Shown: piece after piece, positions 1-9,444 of the stretch
Numbering within the stretch: the stretch's first letter is position 1
Layout: the number at the start of each line of letters is the position of its first letter
Made by a program: the position numbers and the translations under genes
The notes under the pieces: model-generated
Databases searched by the model: none
Seen by the model: the letters and a program-made list of their open reading frames with translations, nothing else
What the model was told of the DNA's origin: nothing
Assembly: GCA_001281695.1 (NCBI GenBank)
Contig: LJIE01000001.1
Location: 1,874,586 to 1,938,585 of the forward strand
Direction: 5' to 3'
Origin: a bacterium 336/3
Lineage (GTDB): Bacteria > Bacteroidota > Bacteroidia > Cytophagales > Thermonemataceae
DNA length: 64,000 bases

Positions 1-3000
1 TTAAACCTACTATTCATTTTGTTGAGAACAAAAAACAGTGGTATAAAGATATTCAATATAGAGCTGAAATACCAGCAGGCTTTTTGGATGTACAAAATGG
101 CTCATTACAGTATTTTTTCTATGATGCACTTGCCATGCATAACAGACATGATCATGATGAAAAACACTCTCATATGCCTTTTGAAGATAAAGGCATACCT
201 TATCATAGTTTTAAAATCAATTTTGAAGGAGCAAACCCTATACAAGCCAAAGCCTCTGATGTAAATCCAACCAAATACAATTATTATTTAGGAGATGCAA
301 GTTCTTGGGCTGAAGGAGCAAATTCATATAGCAAAATTACTTTTGAAGAAATTTATCCTAAAACCAATTATTATTTATACAGCAAAGGTAAATCATTAAA
401 GTATGAGTTTCACTTGGCTGTGGGAGCAGACCCAAGCCTCATAAAAATGAATTACGATTATACCAGTGGTTTACAAATTTTGCCTGATGGAAAATTAGAG
501 ATTAAAACATCTGTAGGTAATATGTACGAAAAACGCCCTTATAGTTATCAGATTATTAGAGGTAAAATGGTAGAAGTACCTACTGAATTTGCGTTGAATG
601 GTACACAATTAGGTTTTGTATTTCCTAAAGGCTACAATAAGAGATATCCTTTGATTATAGATCCAGATTTGATATTTTCAACTTATTCAGGAGCGAGTTC
701 ACCTAATTATGGAAATACAGCTACTTTTGACGCAACAGGAAATTTATATTCAGGTTCTACTTCTTTTGGAACAGGAATCAGAGCAAATTCTCCGACACCT
801 ACCAATGTAGGAACTTTGGGAGGTAGTACAGATATTCGTTTGTATAAATATAATCCTACAGGAACCACACTCATGTATATCACTTTTGTAGGTGGAAGTG
901 CTAGCGAAGTACCTCACAGTTTGGTAACAGATGGAGATAAACTCCTTGCTTTCGGTGCAACGGGTTCCAATAATTTTCCTACAACATTTGGTCCAACATT
1001 TCAAGGTGGTACAAGTGCTTCTGTAACAGCTGTTTCGTACTCAAGTGGTACAGATTTATACGTTGTAAAACTCAATGCTGATGGTACGCTTGATCGTTCA
1101 AGGTTATTAGGTGGAGCAGGTAACGAAGCCATCAAGCCATCTCTTGGTTTTGCTTGGACAACAGATAATTATGGAGATGGTAGTAGAGGAGATATTTATG
1201 TAGATAACAATGGAGATATATTTTTAGCTACCAATACTACATCTGCTTCTATTTCAGGTGTCACAGGAACGCTACAAGGTGGACAAGATGCTCTGCTTGT
1301 AAAATTTGATAATAACTTAAATTTATTATTTGGTAGATACTTTGGTGGCAACAATCTTGATTTGGCTCTTTCTGTAAAAACAAATGCTACTGGTGAGATT
1401 TTTATTGGTGGCGGAACAAGGAGTACTAATTTACCTTCTACTACGGGAAGTTTAAATGCAACATCCTTTGGAAATGATGATGGTTTTGTTGCGAAATTTG
1501 ATGCAACAGGAACACTCATTAGAAGTACTTATTTGGGTACAACCAATGCTGATATGGTATTTTTCATTGATTTAGACCCACAAGGAGGTGTGTATTCGTA
1601 CGGACAAAGCAGAAACGGTGCTTATCCTATCTTTCCAACAACTACACCACCATACAGCAATGGCAATAGTGGGCAATTTATTCATAAAATAAACCAAAAT
1701 TTAGCTACTAACGAATGGAGTACAAGAGTAGGAAATAGCAATGGTTCTTATAATCTATCACCAACAGCTTTTCTAGTTGATAATTGTAGAAATATATTTA
1801 TCTCTGGTTATGGTGGATGGTCTTCTATTCCTGCTGTAACAGGCTCACCAGTTACGCCTAATGCTTTTAAAGGTACAACAGATGGTGGAGACTTTTACTT
1901 AGCAGTTTATAAGCCTGATATGACAGGCTTGTTGTATGGAACATTTATTGGAGGTTCTGGAAGTGAACATGTGGATGGAGGGACAAGTCGTTTCTCTAAA
2001 GAAGGGATAGTATATCATGCAGTATGTGCTCCCAGTGGTTTTTCAACAACATCAGGTTCGTGGGCTTCTACATCTTCATCTAGCTGGGACTGTGCCGTAT
2101 TTAAGTTTGAAACAAGTATCAATGCTGATTTTCAGATGCAAGACCCCACAGTTGGGACTCCTATCAGCAGTGGTGGTACATCTTGTTCACAAGCTGTAAG
2201 TTTTAAATTTCCTGCCAATGTAACAGAATTTGACTCTTTTCAATGGCAAATTTTGGATTTGGGAGGTAATTTGCTTTATACAGAAACAGTCAATAAAGAC
2301 TTTCAATTTACATTTACGGCTTCAGGCAATTATAAAATTCGTTTGGTTGTAACAAATTGTGCTAAAACTGCTCAAAAAATTCAAGATTTACTCATTTCTA
2401 TTCCAAACTTTATTGTTTCTGGAGATACACAAATTTGTAGATTTGGAACAGTACAACTCCTTGCAACAGGAGCAAAATCATATAAATGGACACCTACAAC
2501 AGGTTTGAATAATCCTAATATTGGAAACCCTGTAGCTTCTCCAAACCAAACTACTACTTACACAGTAGAAATGAAAGATGAGAGTTGTACCATTAAGAAA
2601 ACTGTGAAAGTAACTGTTTTACCTGCTGCTACCATAGATTTTAAATATGAATTTTTGAAAGATTGTAATACACCTTATCGTGTAAAACTTTCTTTGGTAA
2701 ATGTAGATACTACAAAGCTTTCTAATTTCAGATGGAATATGGGTGACTCAAGAACTTTACAAGGTTCAAATCCTGCTGAATTTATTTATTTAGAGAATAA
2801 TAAAGAGTTTACCATTACATTACTCGCTCAAAACGCTAATGGTTGCGACTCGAAAGTTGAAAAGAAAATATTTATTCCAGCTCCTCCAGTACTTCCTCCA
2901 AACGTAATTACACCCAACAATGATGGTAAAAACGATTTGTTTACCATTGCAGAGGCTGGTTCAAAAATAAAAATTTGGAACAGATGGGGAAAAATTATGT

Positions 3001-3119
3001 TCCAAAGTGATGATTATAAAAACGATTGGGGCAAAGACGTAGCATCAGGAACATACTATTATTTCTTGGAATCACCTTCAGGAGTAAATTGTAACGGATG
3101 GGTACAAGTCTTAAAGTAG
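1..3119 (+). CDS. SBBP-repeat giant surface protein with T9SS type B sorting domain (5' partial)
   Basis: The frame is open from base 3 to the stop at 3119, so at least 1038 residues are present and the true start lies left of the window. The TTG at 84 is therefore an internal codon. The visible N-terminal ~200 residues resemble the domain that precedes SBBP beta-propeller repeats in Bacteroidota, including a His/Asp-rich stretch (HDHDEKHSH). Residues ~200-690 carry propeller-like repeats with recurrent D.AG.LY and GG.G.. patterns. PKD/Ig-like segments follow to ~940. The last ~90 residues form a CHU_C type B sorting domain (PNVITPNNDGKNDLF, then WNRWGK and W.G....SGTYYY), which marks export by the type IX system and surface attachment. 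The role is inferred as adhesion or gliding; the family is clear, the ligand unknown. Confidence 0.85.
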   Translation, partial: KPTIHFVENKKQWYKDIQYRAEIPAGFLDVQNGSLQYFFYDALAMHNRHDHDEKHSHMPFEDKGIPYHSFKINFEGANPIQAKASDVNPTKYNYYLGDASSWAEGANSYSKITFEEIYPKTNYYLYSKGKSLKYEFHLAVGADPSLIKMNYDYTSGLQILPDGKLEIKTSVGNMYEKRPYSYQIIRGKMVEVPTEFALNGTQLGFVFPKGYNKRYPLIIDPDLIFSTYSGASSPNYGNTATFDATGNLYSGSTSFGTGIRANSPTPTNVGTLGGSTDIRLYKYNPTGTTLMYITFVGGSASEVPHSLVTDGDKLLAFGATGSNNFPTTFGPTFQGGTSASVTAVSYSSGTDLYVVKLNADGTLDRSRLLGGAGNEAIKPSLGFAWTTDNYGDGSRGDIYVDNNGDIFLATNTTSASISGVTGTLQGGQDALLVKFDNNLNLLFGRYFGGNNLDLALSVKTNATGEIFIGGGTRSTNLPSTTGSLNATSFGNDDGFVAKFDATGTLIRSTYLGTTNADMVFFIDLDPQGGVYSYGQSRNGAYPIFPTTTPPYSNGNSGQFIHKINQNLATNEWSTRVGNSNGSYNLSPTAFLVDNCRNIFISGYGGWSSIPAVTGSPVTPNAFKGTTDGGDFYLAVYKPDMTGLLYGTFIGGSGSEHVDGGTSRFSKEGIVYHAVCAPSGFSTTSGSWASTSSSSWDCAVFKFETSINADFQMQDPTVGTPISSGGTSCSQAVSFKFPANVTEFDSFQWQILDLGGNLLYTETVNKDFQFTFTASGNYKIRLVVTNCAKTAQKIQDLLISIPNFIVSGDTQICRFGTVQLLATGAKSYKWTPTTGLNNPNIGNPVASPNQTTTYTVEMKDESCTIKKTVKVTVLPAATIDFKYEFLKDCNTPYRVKLSLVNVDTTKLSNFRWNMGDSRTLQGSNPAEFIYLENNKEFTITLLAQNANGCDSKVEKKIFIPAPPVLPPNVITPNNDGKNDLFTIAEAGSKIKIWNRWGKIMFQSDDYKNDWGKDVASGTYYYFLESPSGVNCNGWVQVLK

Positions 3120-3135
3120 AAAATATATAAAAAAT

Positions 3136-3163
3136 AAAAAAGGCTCTGAAAAGAGCCTTTTTT
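3136..3163. terminator. bidirectional Rho-independent terminator
   Basis: A 7-bp stem (AGGCTCT, loop GAAA, AGAGCCT) is flanked by an A-tract and a T-tract, so it can work in both directions. It lies between two convergent genes and overlaps the stop codon of the minus-strand gene. Confidence 0.8.
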
Positions 3164-3524
3164 ATTCCATCACAAGCACATGTTGAGCTTTAGGGTCTGG
3201 AGGCTCTATATTACCATTGTAAGTGATTTTTGAAGCTTTTTTGATTTCTAGGCTTGTTTCTCCATAAATGGTAAAACCTCTTGGGGCTTCAATTTCCAAA
3301 GATAAATCAGTTCCATACAAATTGATAGTCATTTTGAGCACATCAGTAGTTGCATCATAAACTAAATTATTATCTCCCAATATAAAACTCCAATCACCAG
3401 GTTTAAAAATAAGCCTTCCATAAATACCTACAAGACTGATTTGAGCTTTTGAGATATTTTGTAAAGCCTTGAAATTTTCTTCTGTTTCAAGTTTTTCAAA
3501 AGTAATAATGTTTGATTTTTTCAT
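3162..3524 (-). CDS. hypothetical 120-aa protein downstream of the TPR-CHAT gene
   Basis: I do not recognise a family. The product is soluble-looking, with no signal peptide or membrane segment. An N-terminal helix-rich part (residues 1-30) is followed by beta-rich sequence and a Pro-rich tail (EPPDPKAQH). It begins 40 bp after the stop of the TPR-CHAT gene on the same strand, and I see no terminator between them, so the two may be cotranscribed. The C-terminal half alternates hydrophobic and polar residues in the manner of a small beta-barrel or adhesin head. Function is not assignable. Confidence 0.6.
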   Translation of the reverse strand: MKKSNIITFEKLETEENFKALQNISKAQISLVGIYGRLIFKPGDWSFILGDNNLVYDATTDVLKMTINLYGTDLSLEIEAPRGFTIYGETSLEIKKASKITYNGNIEPPDPKAQHVLVME

Positions 3525-3564
3525 AAAATAATGGAGTAATAGAAATGCTAAATTTACACAAATA

Positions 3565-6252
3565 TTATTCTCCTACCATTACAAAAGCTCCCCAATAATA
3601 AGGGTCTTTGTATTTCTTTTTGAGCTCATTTTGGGCATTAATGAAAGCCAAACGTTTATCTTGTTTTTTGATGAGCATATTTTCGTAAAACAAAACCATC
3701 ATTTCTTGGGTAGTGGTATCATCCACTTTCCAAAGGCTCATCAGAATAGATTTTGAACCAGCCTGTTTGAAAGCTCGTTGTAACCCATAAACACCTTCTC
3801 CATTTCTTATTTCTCCCAAGCCAGTTTCGCAAGCAGAAAGCACTACCAAATCTGTATTTTTCAAATCCAAATTCATGGCTTCTTGGGCAGTTAGTATGCC
3901 ATTTTCTTTATTTCCATTTTCTTGTTTTTTCAGGGTTAGCTCTGCTCCAGCAAATAATAACCCAGCCCTCAGAAGAGGATTATCAAAATGCTTGTTTTCT
4001 TGAGCGTTGTCTTGCTCTTCTATGAAAAAACCATGTGTGGCAATGTGTAAAATAGAAGGCTCAGAAACTTTTTTCAAATTTTCTTCATTGGCTTGGTCTG
4101 CTAAATAGCTTTGTGTTAAGATTTTAGCCTTTTTAGCCAAAAATTCTATGGTTTCAATTTCTTTTTTGGTGCCAGGCAAGTAACTTATACTGCCTGATAG
4201 AGCATCAAAAAAACGTTGTTTTTTATCTATTCGATTGATGAAAGTATTATCTGCAATGCCTCTATCTTCTGTTCTTTTCTTGGAAGATGTATCTCCAAAA
4301 TCAGGATAACCAAAAAGGTATAATCGATAAGTATTTGCTTGTTTTTTAAGCTCTTTTTTGTTCAAATCTAAGAAATCTCTTGCTGTACTAATGAGCTGAA
4401 TATTAAGTTTTTCGCTTAAATATTTTTTTGAGTTTGGATTGAAAAGTGTTGCTAAATTGAGTTGGTGATACACACCATCTCCACTGAAATATACTTTTTT
4501 GATACCCTTGATAGATTTTTGGAGAGGTTCAAAAAAGATTTTGTAAGAAGATACATCTTGTTTATGAGCTTTTATACTGTTACGATAATAATTGATATGG
4601 TCTGCTTCCATATCTTTACCATTATGTAACACAATCATTTCGGGAAGTTTACTATCTTTTTTGACTACAAAAGCCACATAAAAAACTGTATCTGTCCAGC
4701 GTTTATCATAATAACGAACACGAGTAATTTCTACAAGAGCTTCTTTTTTTACTAATTTATCTTTAATTTCAGTCCAAGAACGCTCACGAGGAGTAAGCTC
4801 TACTGAAATACCTTTTTGGGCAAGGCTTGAACTTAAAGTTTTTTCAAGTTCATTGGCTTCTTTTTCTAAGGCTTGTGGATAGATATTTTCTGCTTTTCGG
4901 TTTTCTTTACTCATTTCGTAGATTTTGGCTATTTCTTTGCGTTTGGCAAGCCATTGTTCGTAGATATCTTGTAGGTTTTTGTCAGTAGTTTTTTCTAAAT
5001 TCCTACGAAGTTGATTAGTAGAAAAGAACAACAAACCTTTAGTAATTAAGTTGTTTTCTAGGAGCCAAGTAGAAAGCTCAGGTTTTTGAGCTTTGAGAAT
5101 AAAAGAATAATAACGTTCAAAATAATCTTTAAAAGTAGTCAAATATTCATCTTTCTCCTTTTCAGATAGCCCTATAAAATCTCTTTTCATATTTGAAATC
5201 AGTTTTAAAGAAGCTTCCTTATACAATGGTTCAGCTTTTGTATATAAAGCTTGCTTTTCGTATAAATCAGCAAAATCATTATAAGTAAGAGCATATTCAG
5301 AGTGATTTTTTTCTGCTTTTTTGTCAAAAATATTTTTAGATTCTATGTATAAAACTTCAGCTTGAGCATAAGAGCCTTGCTCTTTATACAAATCTGCCAA
5401 ATCATTGCAAGAAAAAGCATAATCTATGCTTTCTTTACCCTTGAACTTTTCACAACTATTTTTGGCTTCTATGTATAAAGACTCAGCTTTGGTGTACAAA
5501 CCCTGTCTTTTATACAAGTCAGATAACTTATTCTGATAAGTGGCACAATGGTCATAATAAGTTTCATTATCTTTTCCATTAATCTTTTCACACATATTGT
5601 TGATTTCCATGTAAAGAGGCTCAGCTTTCGCATACAAACCCTGATTCATGTATAAAAATGCTAAGTTATCACAAGATCGAGCATAGTCTGGATGTTCTTT
5701 GCCTAAAACTTTAGCATAAATATTTCTGGATTCTATGTATAGAGGCTCAGCTTTCGCATACAACCCTTGATTATGATAAATTTTAGCCAATTTATTACAA
5801 TAAGAGGCATAACTAGGGTGTTCTTTGCCCAGAGCTTCTTCTATTTTTTTTTTCGCTTCTATACATACAAATTCTGCCTTTGCATACGAGAAGCAATCTT
5901 CTATGTAAAAAGAAATCAAATTATTTGAGTATTTAGCATATTTAGAATGTTTAGCACCTAAAACTTTTTCTATGATTCTTACACCTTCAATTATTAAAGA
6001 TTCTGCTTGGGGATATAAACCCCTCTCAGAATATACAGCACCTAAAAGCAAACAAGCTGTTGCATAATTTTCATGATTTTTTCCAAACTCTTTTTCGGCT
6101 TGTATTTTTGCTTTTTCAAATATTTCAGTGCTTTTAATATATTCATTTGTGAAAGTATAATAAATACCTTTTTCATTCAAGGTTTCCCAATTTTGAGCAA
6201 GACTTACCCAAGATATAAAGAAAAATACAAATGTGGAAATAAATGCTTTCAT
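3565..6252 (-). CDS. exported TPR-repeat CHAT-domain protein
   Basis: This 895-aa protein starts with a signal peptide (hydrophobic residues 4-18, cleavage near LAQN). About seven or eight 42-residue TPRs follow (roughly residues 25-350, repeating GLY.KAEPLY.E), then a helical linker. A CHAT peptidase-like domain occupies the last ~300 residues. The expected clan CD catalytic pair is present: His740 in IATHGFF and Cys808 in LSACETGLG. CHAT domains are separase/caspase-like cysteine peptidases, and TPRs are usual partners. The signal peptide implies periplasmic or surface action, unlike the cytoplasmic CRISPR-linked TPR-CHAT (Csx29); no type III CRISPR effector lies nearby. A good -7 element (CAAATCTA on the plus strand, 6274-6281) precedes the gene, with a weak -33. 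The substrate is unknown. Confidence 0.85.
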   Translation of the reverse strand: MKAFISTFVFFFISWVSLAQNWETLNEKGIYYTFTNEYIKSTEIFEKAKIQAEKEFGKNHENYATACLLLGAVYSERGLYPQAESLIIEGVRIIEKVLGAKHSKYAKYSNNLISFYIEDCFSYAKAEFVCIEAKKKIEEALGKEHPSYASYCNKLAKIYHNQGLYAKAEPLYIESRNIYAKVLGKEHPDYARSCDNLAFLYMNQGLYAKAEPLYMEINNMCEKINGKDNETYYDHCATYQNKLSDLYKRQGLYTKAESLYIEAKNSCEKFKGKESIDYAFSCNDLADLYKEQGSYAQAEVLYIESKNIFDKKAEKNHSEYALTYNDFADLYEKQALYTKAEPLYKEASLKLISNMKRDFIGLSEKEKDEYLTTFKDYFERYYSFILKAQKPELSTWLLENNLITKGLLFFSTNQLRRNLEKTTDKNLQDIYEQWLAKRKEIAKIYEMSKENRKAENIYPQALEKEANELEKTLSSSLAQKGISVELTPRERSWTEIKDKLVKKEALVEITRVRYYDKRWTDTVFYVAFVVKKDSKLPEMIVLHNGKDMEADHINYYRNSIKAHKQDVSSYKIFFEPLQKSIKGIKKVYFSGDGVYHQLNLATLFNPNSKKYLSEKLNIQLISTARDFLDLNKKELKKQANTYRLYLFGYPDFGDTSSKKRTEDRGIADNTFINRIDKKQRFFDALSGSISYLPGTKKEIETIEFLAKKAKILTQSYLADQANEENLKKVSEPSILHIATHGFFIEEQDNAQENKHFDNPLLRAGLLFAGAELTLKKQENGNKENGILTAQEAMNLDLKNTDLVVLSACETGLGEIRNGEGVYGLQRAFKQAGSKSILMSLWKVDDTTTQEMMVLFYENMLIKKQDKRLAFINAQNELKKKYKDPYYWGAFVMVGE

Positions 6253-6342
6253 TTGATTACGAGTTTGTTATATCAAATCTACACAAAAAAAGCTAAGAAA
6301 CTAAGGTTTTTGTATCTATATTTTTTGAGACATTTTGAGATA

Positions 6343-6379
6343 AAATAAAAGATAGAAGCCTCAAAAAGGAGCTTCTATC
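6343..6379 (-). terminator. terminator downstream of purL
   Basis: Read on the minus strand, GATAGAAGC and its complement form a 9-bp stem around a loop of about 11 nt, followed by TTTTATTTT. It follows the purL stop codon at 6411. Confidence 0.65.
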
Positions 6380-6410
6380 AAAGAACAAAATTTATATTTT
6401 TATTCCAAAT

Positions 6411-8651
6411 TTATTTACTCATTTGAGCTCCTAAACTGTTATTATAGATGTATTTAGCTTCTTGAACGTCCAACACTTTTTTACCATCAATCTCGTAATC
6501 GCCTTTGGTTACTTTGCCCAAGAAACGGAAAGGAATACCTTTGGCATTCATGAACTTCTCAAAATTGAGGGTTGCTTTAGCTTTACTACTCACAGAAACA
6601 ATTACTCGGCTTTGACTTTCTCCAAATAAATAAGCATCTTTTCTGTAAAGAGGGTCTGTGGCAATGCTAAAACCAAAATTACGAGACATAGCTGACTCAG
6701 AAAGGGCTACAAACAAGCCTCCATCTGATAAATCGTGTGCAGAACGAACAAGTTTAGATTGAATCAAGCCTTTTACTACTTGTTGTAGAGCATATTCATC
6801 TTCCAAATTGAAACGAGGAGAACCAGAAGCTTGAATTTGTAAGTAAGAATACAAATATTCAGAACTTGAAATACAGTTTTTAGGCTCACCAAGCAAATAA
6901 ATCCAATCTCCTTCATCTTTAAAATCAAGTGTCATTCTGTTTTCTTGGTTTTCTAAAATTCCAAGCATCCCAATAGTAGGAGTAGGGAAAACTGGTGTTT
7001 CTACACCATCAATTTTAGACTGGTTATAGAAACTCACATTTCCACCTGTAACAGGTGTTTCAAATTTCTTACAAGCTTTGCTCATCCCCTTGATAGCACC
7101 TACAAATTGCCAGTAAACTTCTGGATTATAAGGGTTTCCAAAATTTAAACAGTTGGTAATAGCAATGGGTTCACCACCACTACATACAATATTTCTAGAT
7201 GCTTCAGCTACTGCAATAGCACAACCTTCTTCAGGATTTGCATGTACGTATCTGGAATTACAATCTACAGTTATCACAATAGATTTATCTGTCCCTTTTA
7301 CAAAAACAACAGCTGCATCTGAAGGTTCGTTGGTACTTTGGTTGGCTGTACCCACCATCGAATCGTATTGTTCGTATATCCAACGTTTTGAACAGATATT
7401 AGGATGTGTAAGCAAGAACTTACCAATTTTAGAAATATCTTTATCCTTAATGTCAACTACCTGATTGATATCAAATTTTTGGTATTCTGCAAAATAAGCG
7501 GGTTCTTTATACTCTCTTTTATAGATAGGAGCACCACCACCTAACACTAAACTTTCTGCGGGTACTTTTGCAATGGCATCACCTAAAATCATGAATTTTA
7601 AAATGCCCGTATTGGTTACTTCTCCAATTTGGCTACAATTCAAATCCCATTTCTTAAAAATTTCTTCAATTTCTTTTTCTTTTCCTTTTTCTACTACTAA
7701 AAGCATTCTTTCTTGCGATTCTGAAATCAGAATTTCAAAAGGTTGCATATTCTCCTGACGCAAAGGCACTTTATCCAAATGAATATCCATTCCTACACCA
7801 CCTTTGGCACTCATTTCGGAAGTAGAACAAATAATACCTGCAGCTCCCATATCCTGAATACCCACAATAAAACCTGTATCAATCGCTTCTAAAGTAGCTT
7901 CTAATAATAATTTTTCTTGGAAAGGGTCACCTACTTGTACAGCAGGTAAATCTTTGATAGACTCACCAGTCAGGTCTTTGGATGCAAAAGCTGCTCCACC
8001 CACACCATCTTTGCCAGTAGCCGAACCCACAATATATACAGGATTTCCAACGCCCAAAGCAATGGCTCTTGCCACTTTATCAGTCTTTACAACACCAGCA
8101 GAAAAAGCATTGACCAAAGGATTGATTGTAAATGATTTATCGAAAAATACTTCACCACCTACAGTCGGGATACCAAAAGCATTTCCATAATCTCCAATAC
8201 CTTTTACAACGCCTTTAAGCAAATAACGGGTTTTTTCAAGAGACAAATCTCCAAAACGAAGCGAATTGAGCTGGGCAATAGGTCTTGCACCCATTGTAAA
8301 AATATCTCTATTGATACCACCCACACCTGTTGCAGCACCCTGATAAGGCTCTAAAGCAGAAGGGTGGTTGTGAGACTCAATTTTAAAACTAATTGCATAA
8401 CCATCGCCAATATCCACCAAACCTGCATTTTCTTCACCTGCTTTGGCAAGCATTTTAGGAGAATCTTTTGGAAGTGTTTTGAGCCAAACAATAGAGTTTT
8501 TGTATGAGCAGTGTTCAGACCACATAGCTGAATAGATACAAAGCTCTGTAAAATTTGGTTTTCTACCCAAAACCTCTACAATCTTATGATACTCCTCTTC
8601 TAAAAGTCCAAGTTTTTGGGCTGTTTCTAATAAATCGGGGCGAGTTGTCAT
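6411..8651 (-). CDS. purL: phosphoribosylformylglycinamidine synthase, large subunit PurL
   Basis: PurL makes FGAM from FGAR using ammonia and ATP in de novo purine synthesis. The 746-aa length fits the small-type PurL that works with separate PurQ and PurS proteins, rather than the ~1300-aa fused enzyme. The N-terminal region has the family sequence MWSEHCSYKNS, with the active-site His. The ATP/metal region has SFKIESHNHPSALEPYQGAA and the GVGGINRDIFTMGARP loop. Two AIRS-type halves follow, the second with the TGGNVSFYNQ motif. No purQ or purS is adjacent. The gene is followed by its own hairpin and preceded, 47 bp upstream, by the doc gene on the same strand. The assignment is secure. Confidence 0.96.
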   Translation of the reverse strand: MTTRPDLLETAQKLGLLEEEYHKIVEVLGRKPNFTELCIYSAMWSEHCSYKNSIVWLKTLPKDSPKMLAKAGEENAGLVDIGDGYAISFKIESHNHPSALEPYQGAATGVGGINRDIFTMGARPIAQLNSLRFGDLSLEKTRYLLKGVVKGIGDYGNAFGIPTVGGEVFFDKSFTINPLVNAFSAGVVKTDKVARAIALGVGNPVYIVGSATGKDGVGGAAFASKDLTGESIKDLPAVQVGDPFQEKLLLEATLEAIDTGFIVGIQDMGAAGIICSTSEMSAKGGVGMDIHLDKVPLRQENMQPFEILISESQERMLLVVEKGKEKEIEEIFKKWDLNCSQIGEVTNTGILKFMILGDAIAKVPAESLVLGGGAPIYKREYKEPAYFAEYQKFDINQVVDIKDKDISKIGKFLLTHPNICSKRWIYEQYDSMVGTANQSTNEPSDAAVVFVKGTDKSIVITVDCNSRYVHANPEEGCAIAVAEASRNIVCSGGEPIAITNCLNFGNPYNPEVYWQFVGAIKGMSKACKKFETPVTGGNVSFYNQSKIDGVETPVFPTPTIGMLGILENQENRMTLDFKDEGDWIYLLGEPKNCISSSEYLYSYLQIQASGSPRFNLEDEYALQQVVKGLIQSKLVRSAHDLSDGGLFVALSESAMSRNFGFSIATDPLYRKDAYLFGESQSRVIVSVSSKAKATLNFEKFMNAKGIPFRFLGKVTKGDYEIDGKKVLDVQEAKYIYNNSLGAQMSK

Positions 8652-8698
8652 TTTGCAATGAATTTATTTAAAAATGAAAAACTTTTAGCTATTAAAAT

Positions 8699-9103
8699 TT
8701 ATGATTTTCTTATAATATGTTCTTGAAACCAATTTTGTACTCCTTCCAAAGAAACTTCTCCAGATGCTACAGCAATGGTAAAATCTATCAATAAATCATC
8801 GTTTACACTTGTATTGAAGGTATAGTCATTTAACATTAAAAAAATCATGGATGCCTGTAAACCAGTACGTTTGTTGCCATCCTGAAAAATGTGATTACAA
8901 ACAATATTGTACATGTATAGTCCTGCTTTTTGATGCATTGCTGGATATAACGGCTCTCCAAACATCTCAGCATGAATTGCTTCTACCAAATAATCGAGGT
9001 TTTCTTCATTTAAAAAATTTCCTTCAGACACAAAATTTCCTCCAAATCTTGTAACTTGGATTTTATTAATTCTAACGATTTCTTTTTTAGTTAAGTATCG
9101 CAT
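8699..9103 (-). CDS. Doc-type Fic-fold toxin (death-on-curing family)
   Basis: A 134-aa Fic-fold protein with the Doc-type active-site motif HIFQDGNKR at residues 71-79, which fits HxFx(D/N)(A/G)NKR rather than the AMPylator motif HPFxxGNGR. Doc of phage P1 phosphorylates EF-Tu, and this motif predicts the same class of activity. I chose the ATG at 9103 (MRYLTKKEI) over an in-frame ATG at 9127, because the latter would overlap the upstream small gene, while 9103 leaves a 5-bp gap to its stop. The two genes form a typical toxin-antitoxin pair, antitoxin first. Catalytic residues look intact. Confidence 0.85.
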   Translation of the reverse strand: MRYLTKKEIVRINKIQVTRFGGNFVSEGNFLNEENLDYLVEAIHAEMFGEPLYPAMHQKAGLYMYNIVCNHIFQDGNKRTGLQASMIFLMLNDYTFNTSVNDDLLIDFTIAVASGEVSLEGVQNWFQEHIIRKS

Positions 9104-9108
9104 ATTTT

Positions 9109-9282
9109 TTATGCCAATGCCTGCCAAACATTGCTATAAGTTTCTGTAGTTCGCTTTAATAAATCTTCAAAACGCTTGTCATCATCTGCCATTTCTTTGA
9201 TGATAATTTTCAAAAACTCTTTATCTTCTAAAAGAATTTCTTTGATTAACTCTTTCAGTGTTTCTTTTTCTGGTAAATCCAT
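9109..9282 (-). CDS. putative antitoxin of the Doc pair (57 aa)
   Basis: A 57-aa ORF, starting MDLPEKETLKELIKEILLED and ending NVWQALA, lies directly upstream of doc with a 5-bp gap. It is highly charged and predicted mostly helical, with no clear DNA-binding fold, and it does not show an obvious Phd N-terminus. Its position and size are the argument for an antitoxin role: acidic, helical segments typically bind across the Fic-fold active site. On the plus strand a CAAAATTA element at 9324-9331 is a candidate minus-strand -7 box, overlapping the divergent sufC promoter. Confidence 0.65.
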   Translation of the reverse strand: MDLPEKETLKELIKEILLEDKEFLKIIIKEMADDDKRFEDLLKRTTETYSNVWQALA

Positions 9283-9318
9283 ATTACAAACAAGTATTTT
9301 GAGTTATAACAGCTTTTC

Positions 9319-9351
9319 TTGTCCAAAATTACAATAAAAGTCTTAACTTTG
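9319..9351 (+). promoter_or_regulatory. Bacteroidota-type promoter for sufC
   Basis: TTG at 9319-9321, a 22-nt spacer and TAACTTTG at 9344-9351 match the -33/-7 consensus of Bacteroidota primary sigma. Transcription should start near 9357, about 90 nt before the sufC ATG. Confidence 0.6.
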
Positions 9352-9444
9352 CAGACTTATTTTAATTTTTTGGAACAAATATACATTTCCATTAGTTTTG
9401 GAAGTAAAACTATCTATTTTTTTCACTAATAAATATTTTCAATA

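Noticed and set aside
84-90. TTG at 84 as the start of the first gene
   Set aside because: The frame is open back to base 3 with family-like sequence before it, so the gene is simply cut by the window edge.
3565-6252. TPR-CHAT protein as part of a CRISPR-guided protease system
   Set aside because: It has a signal peptide and there is no gRAMP-like effector or repeat array in the window.
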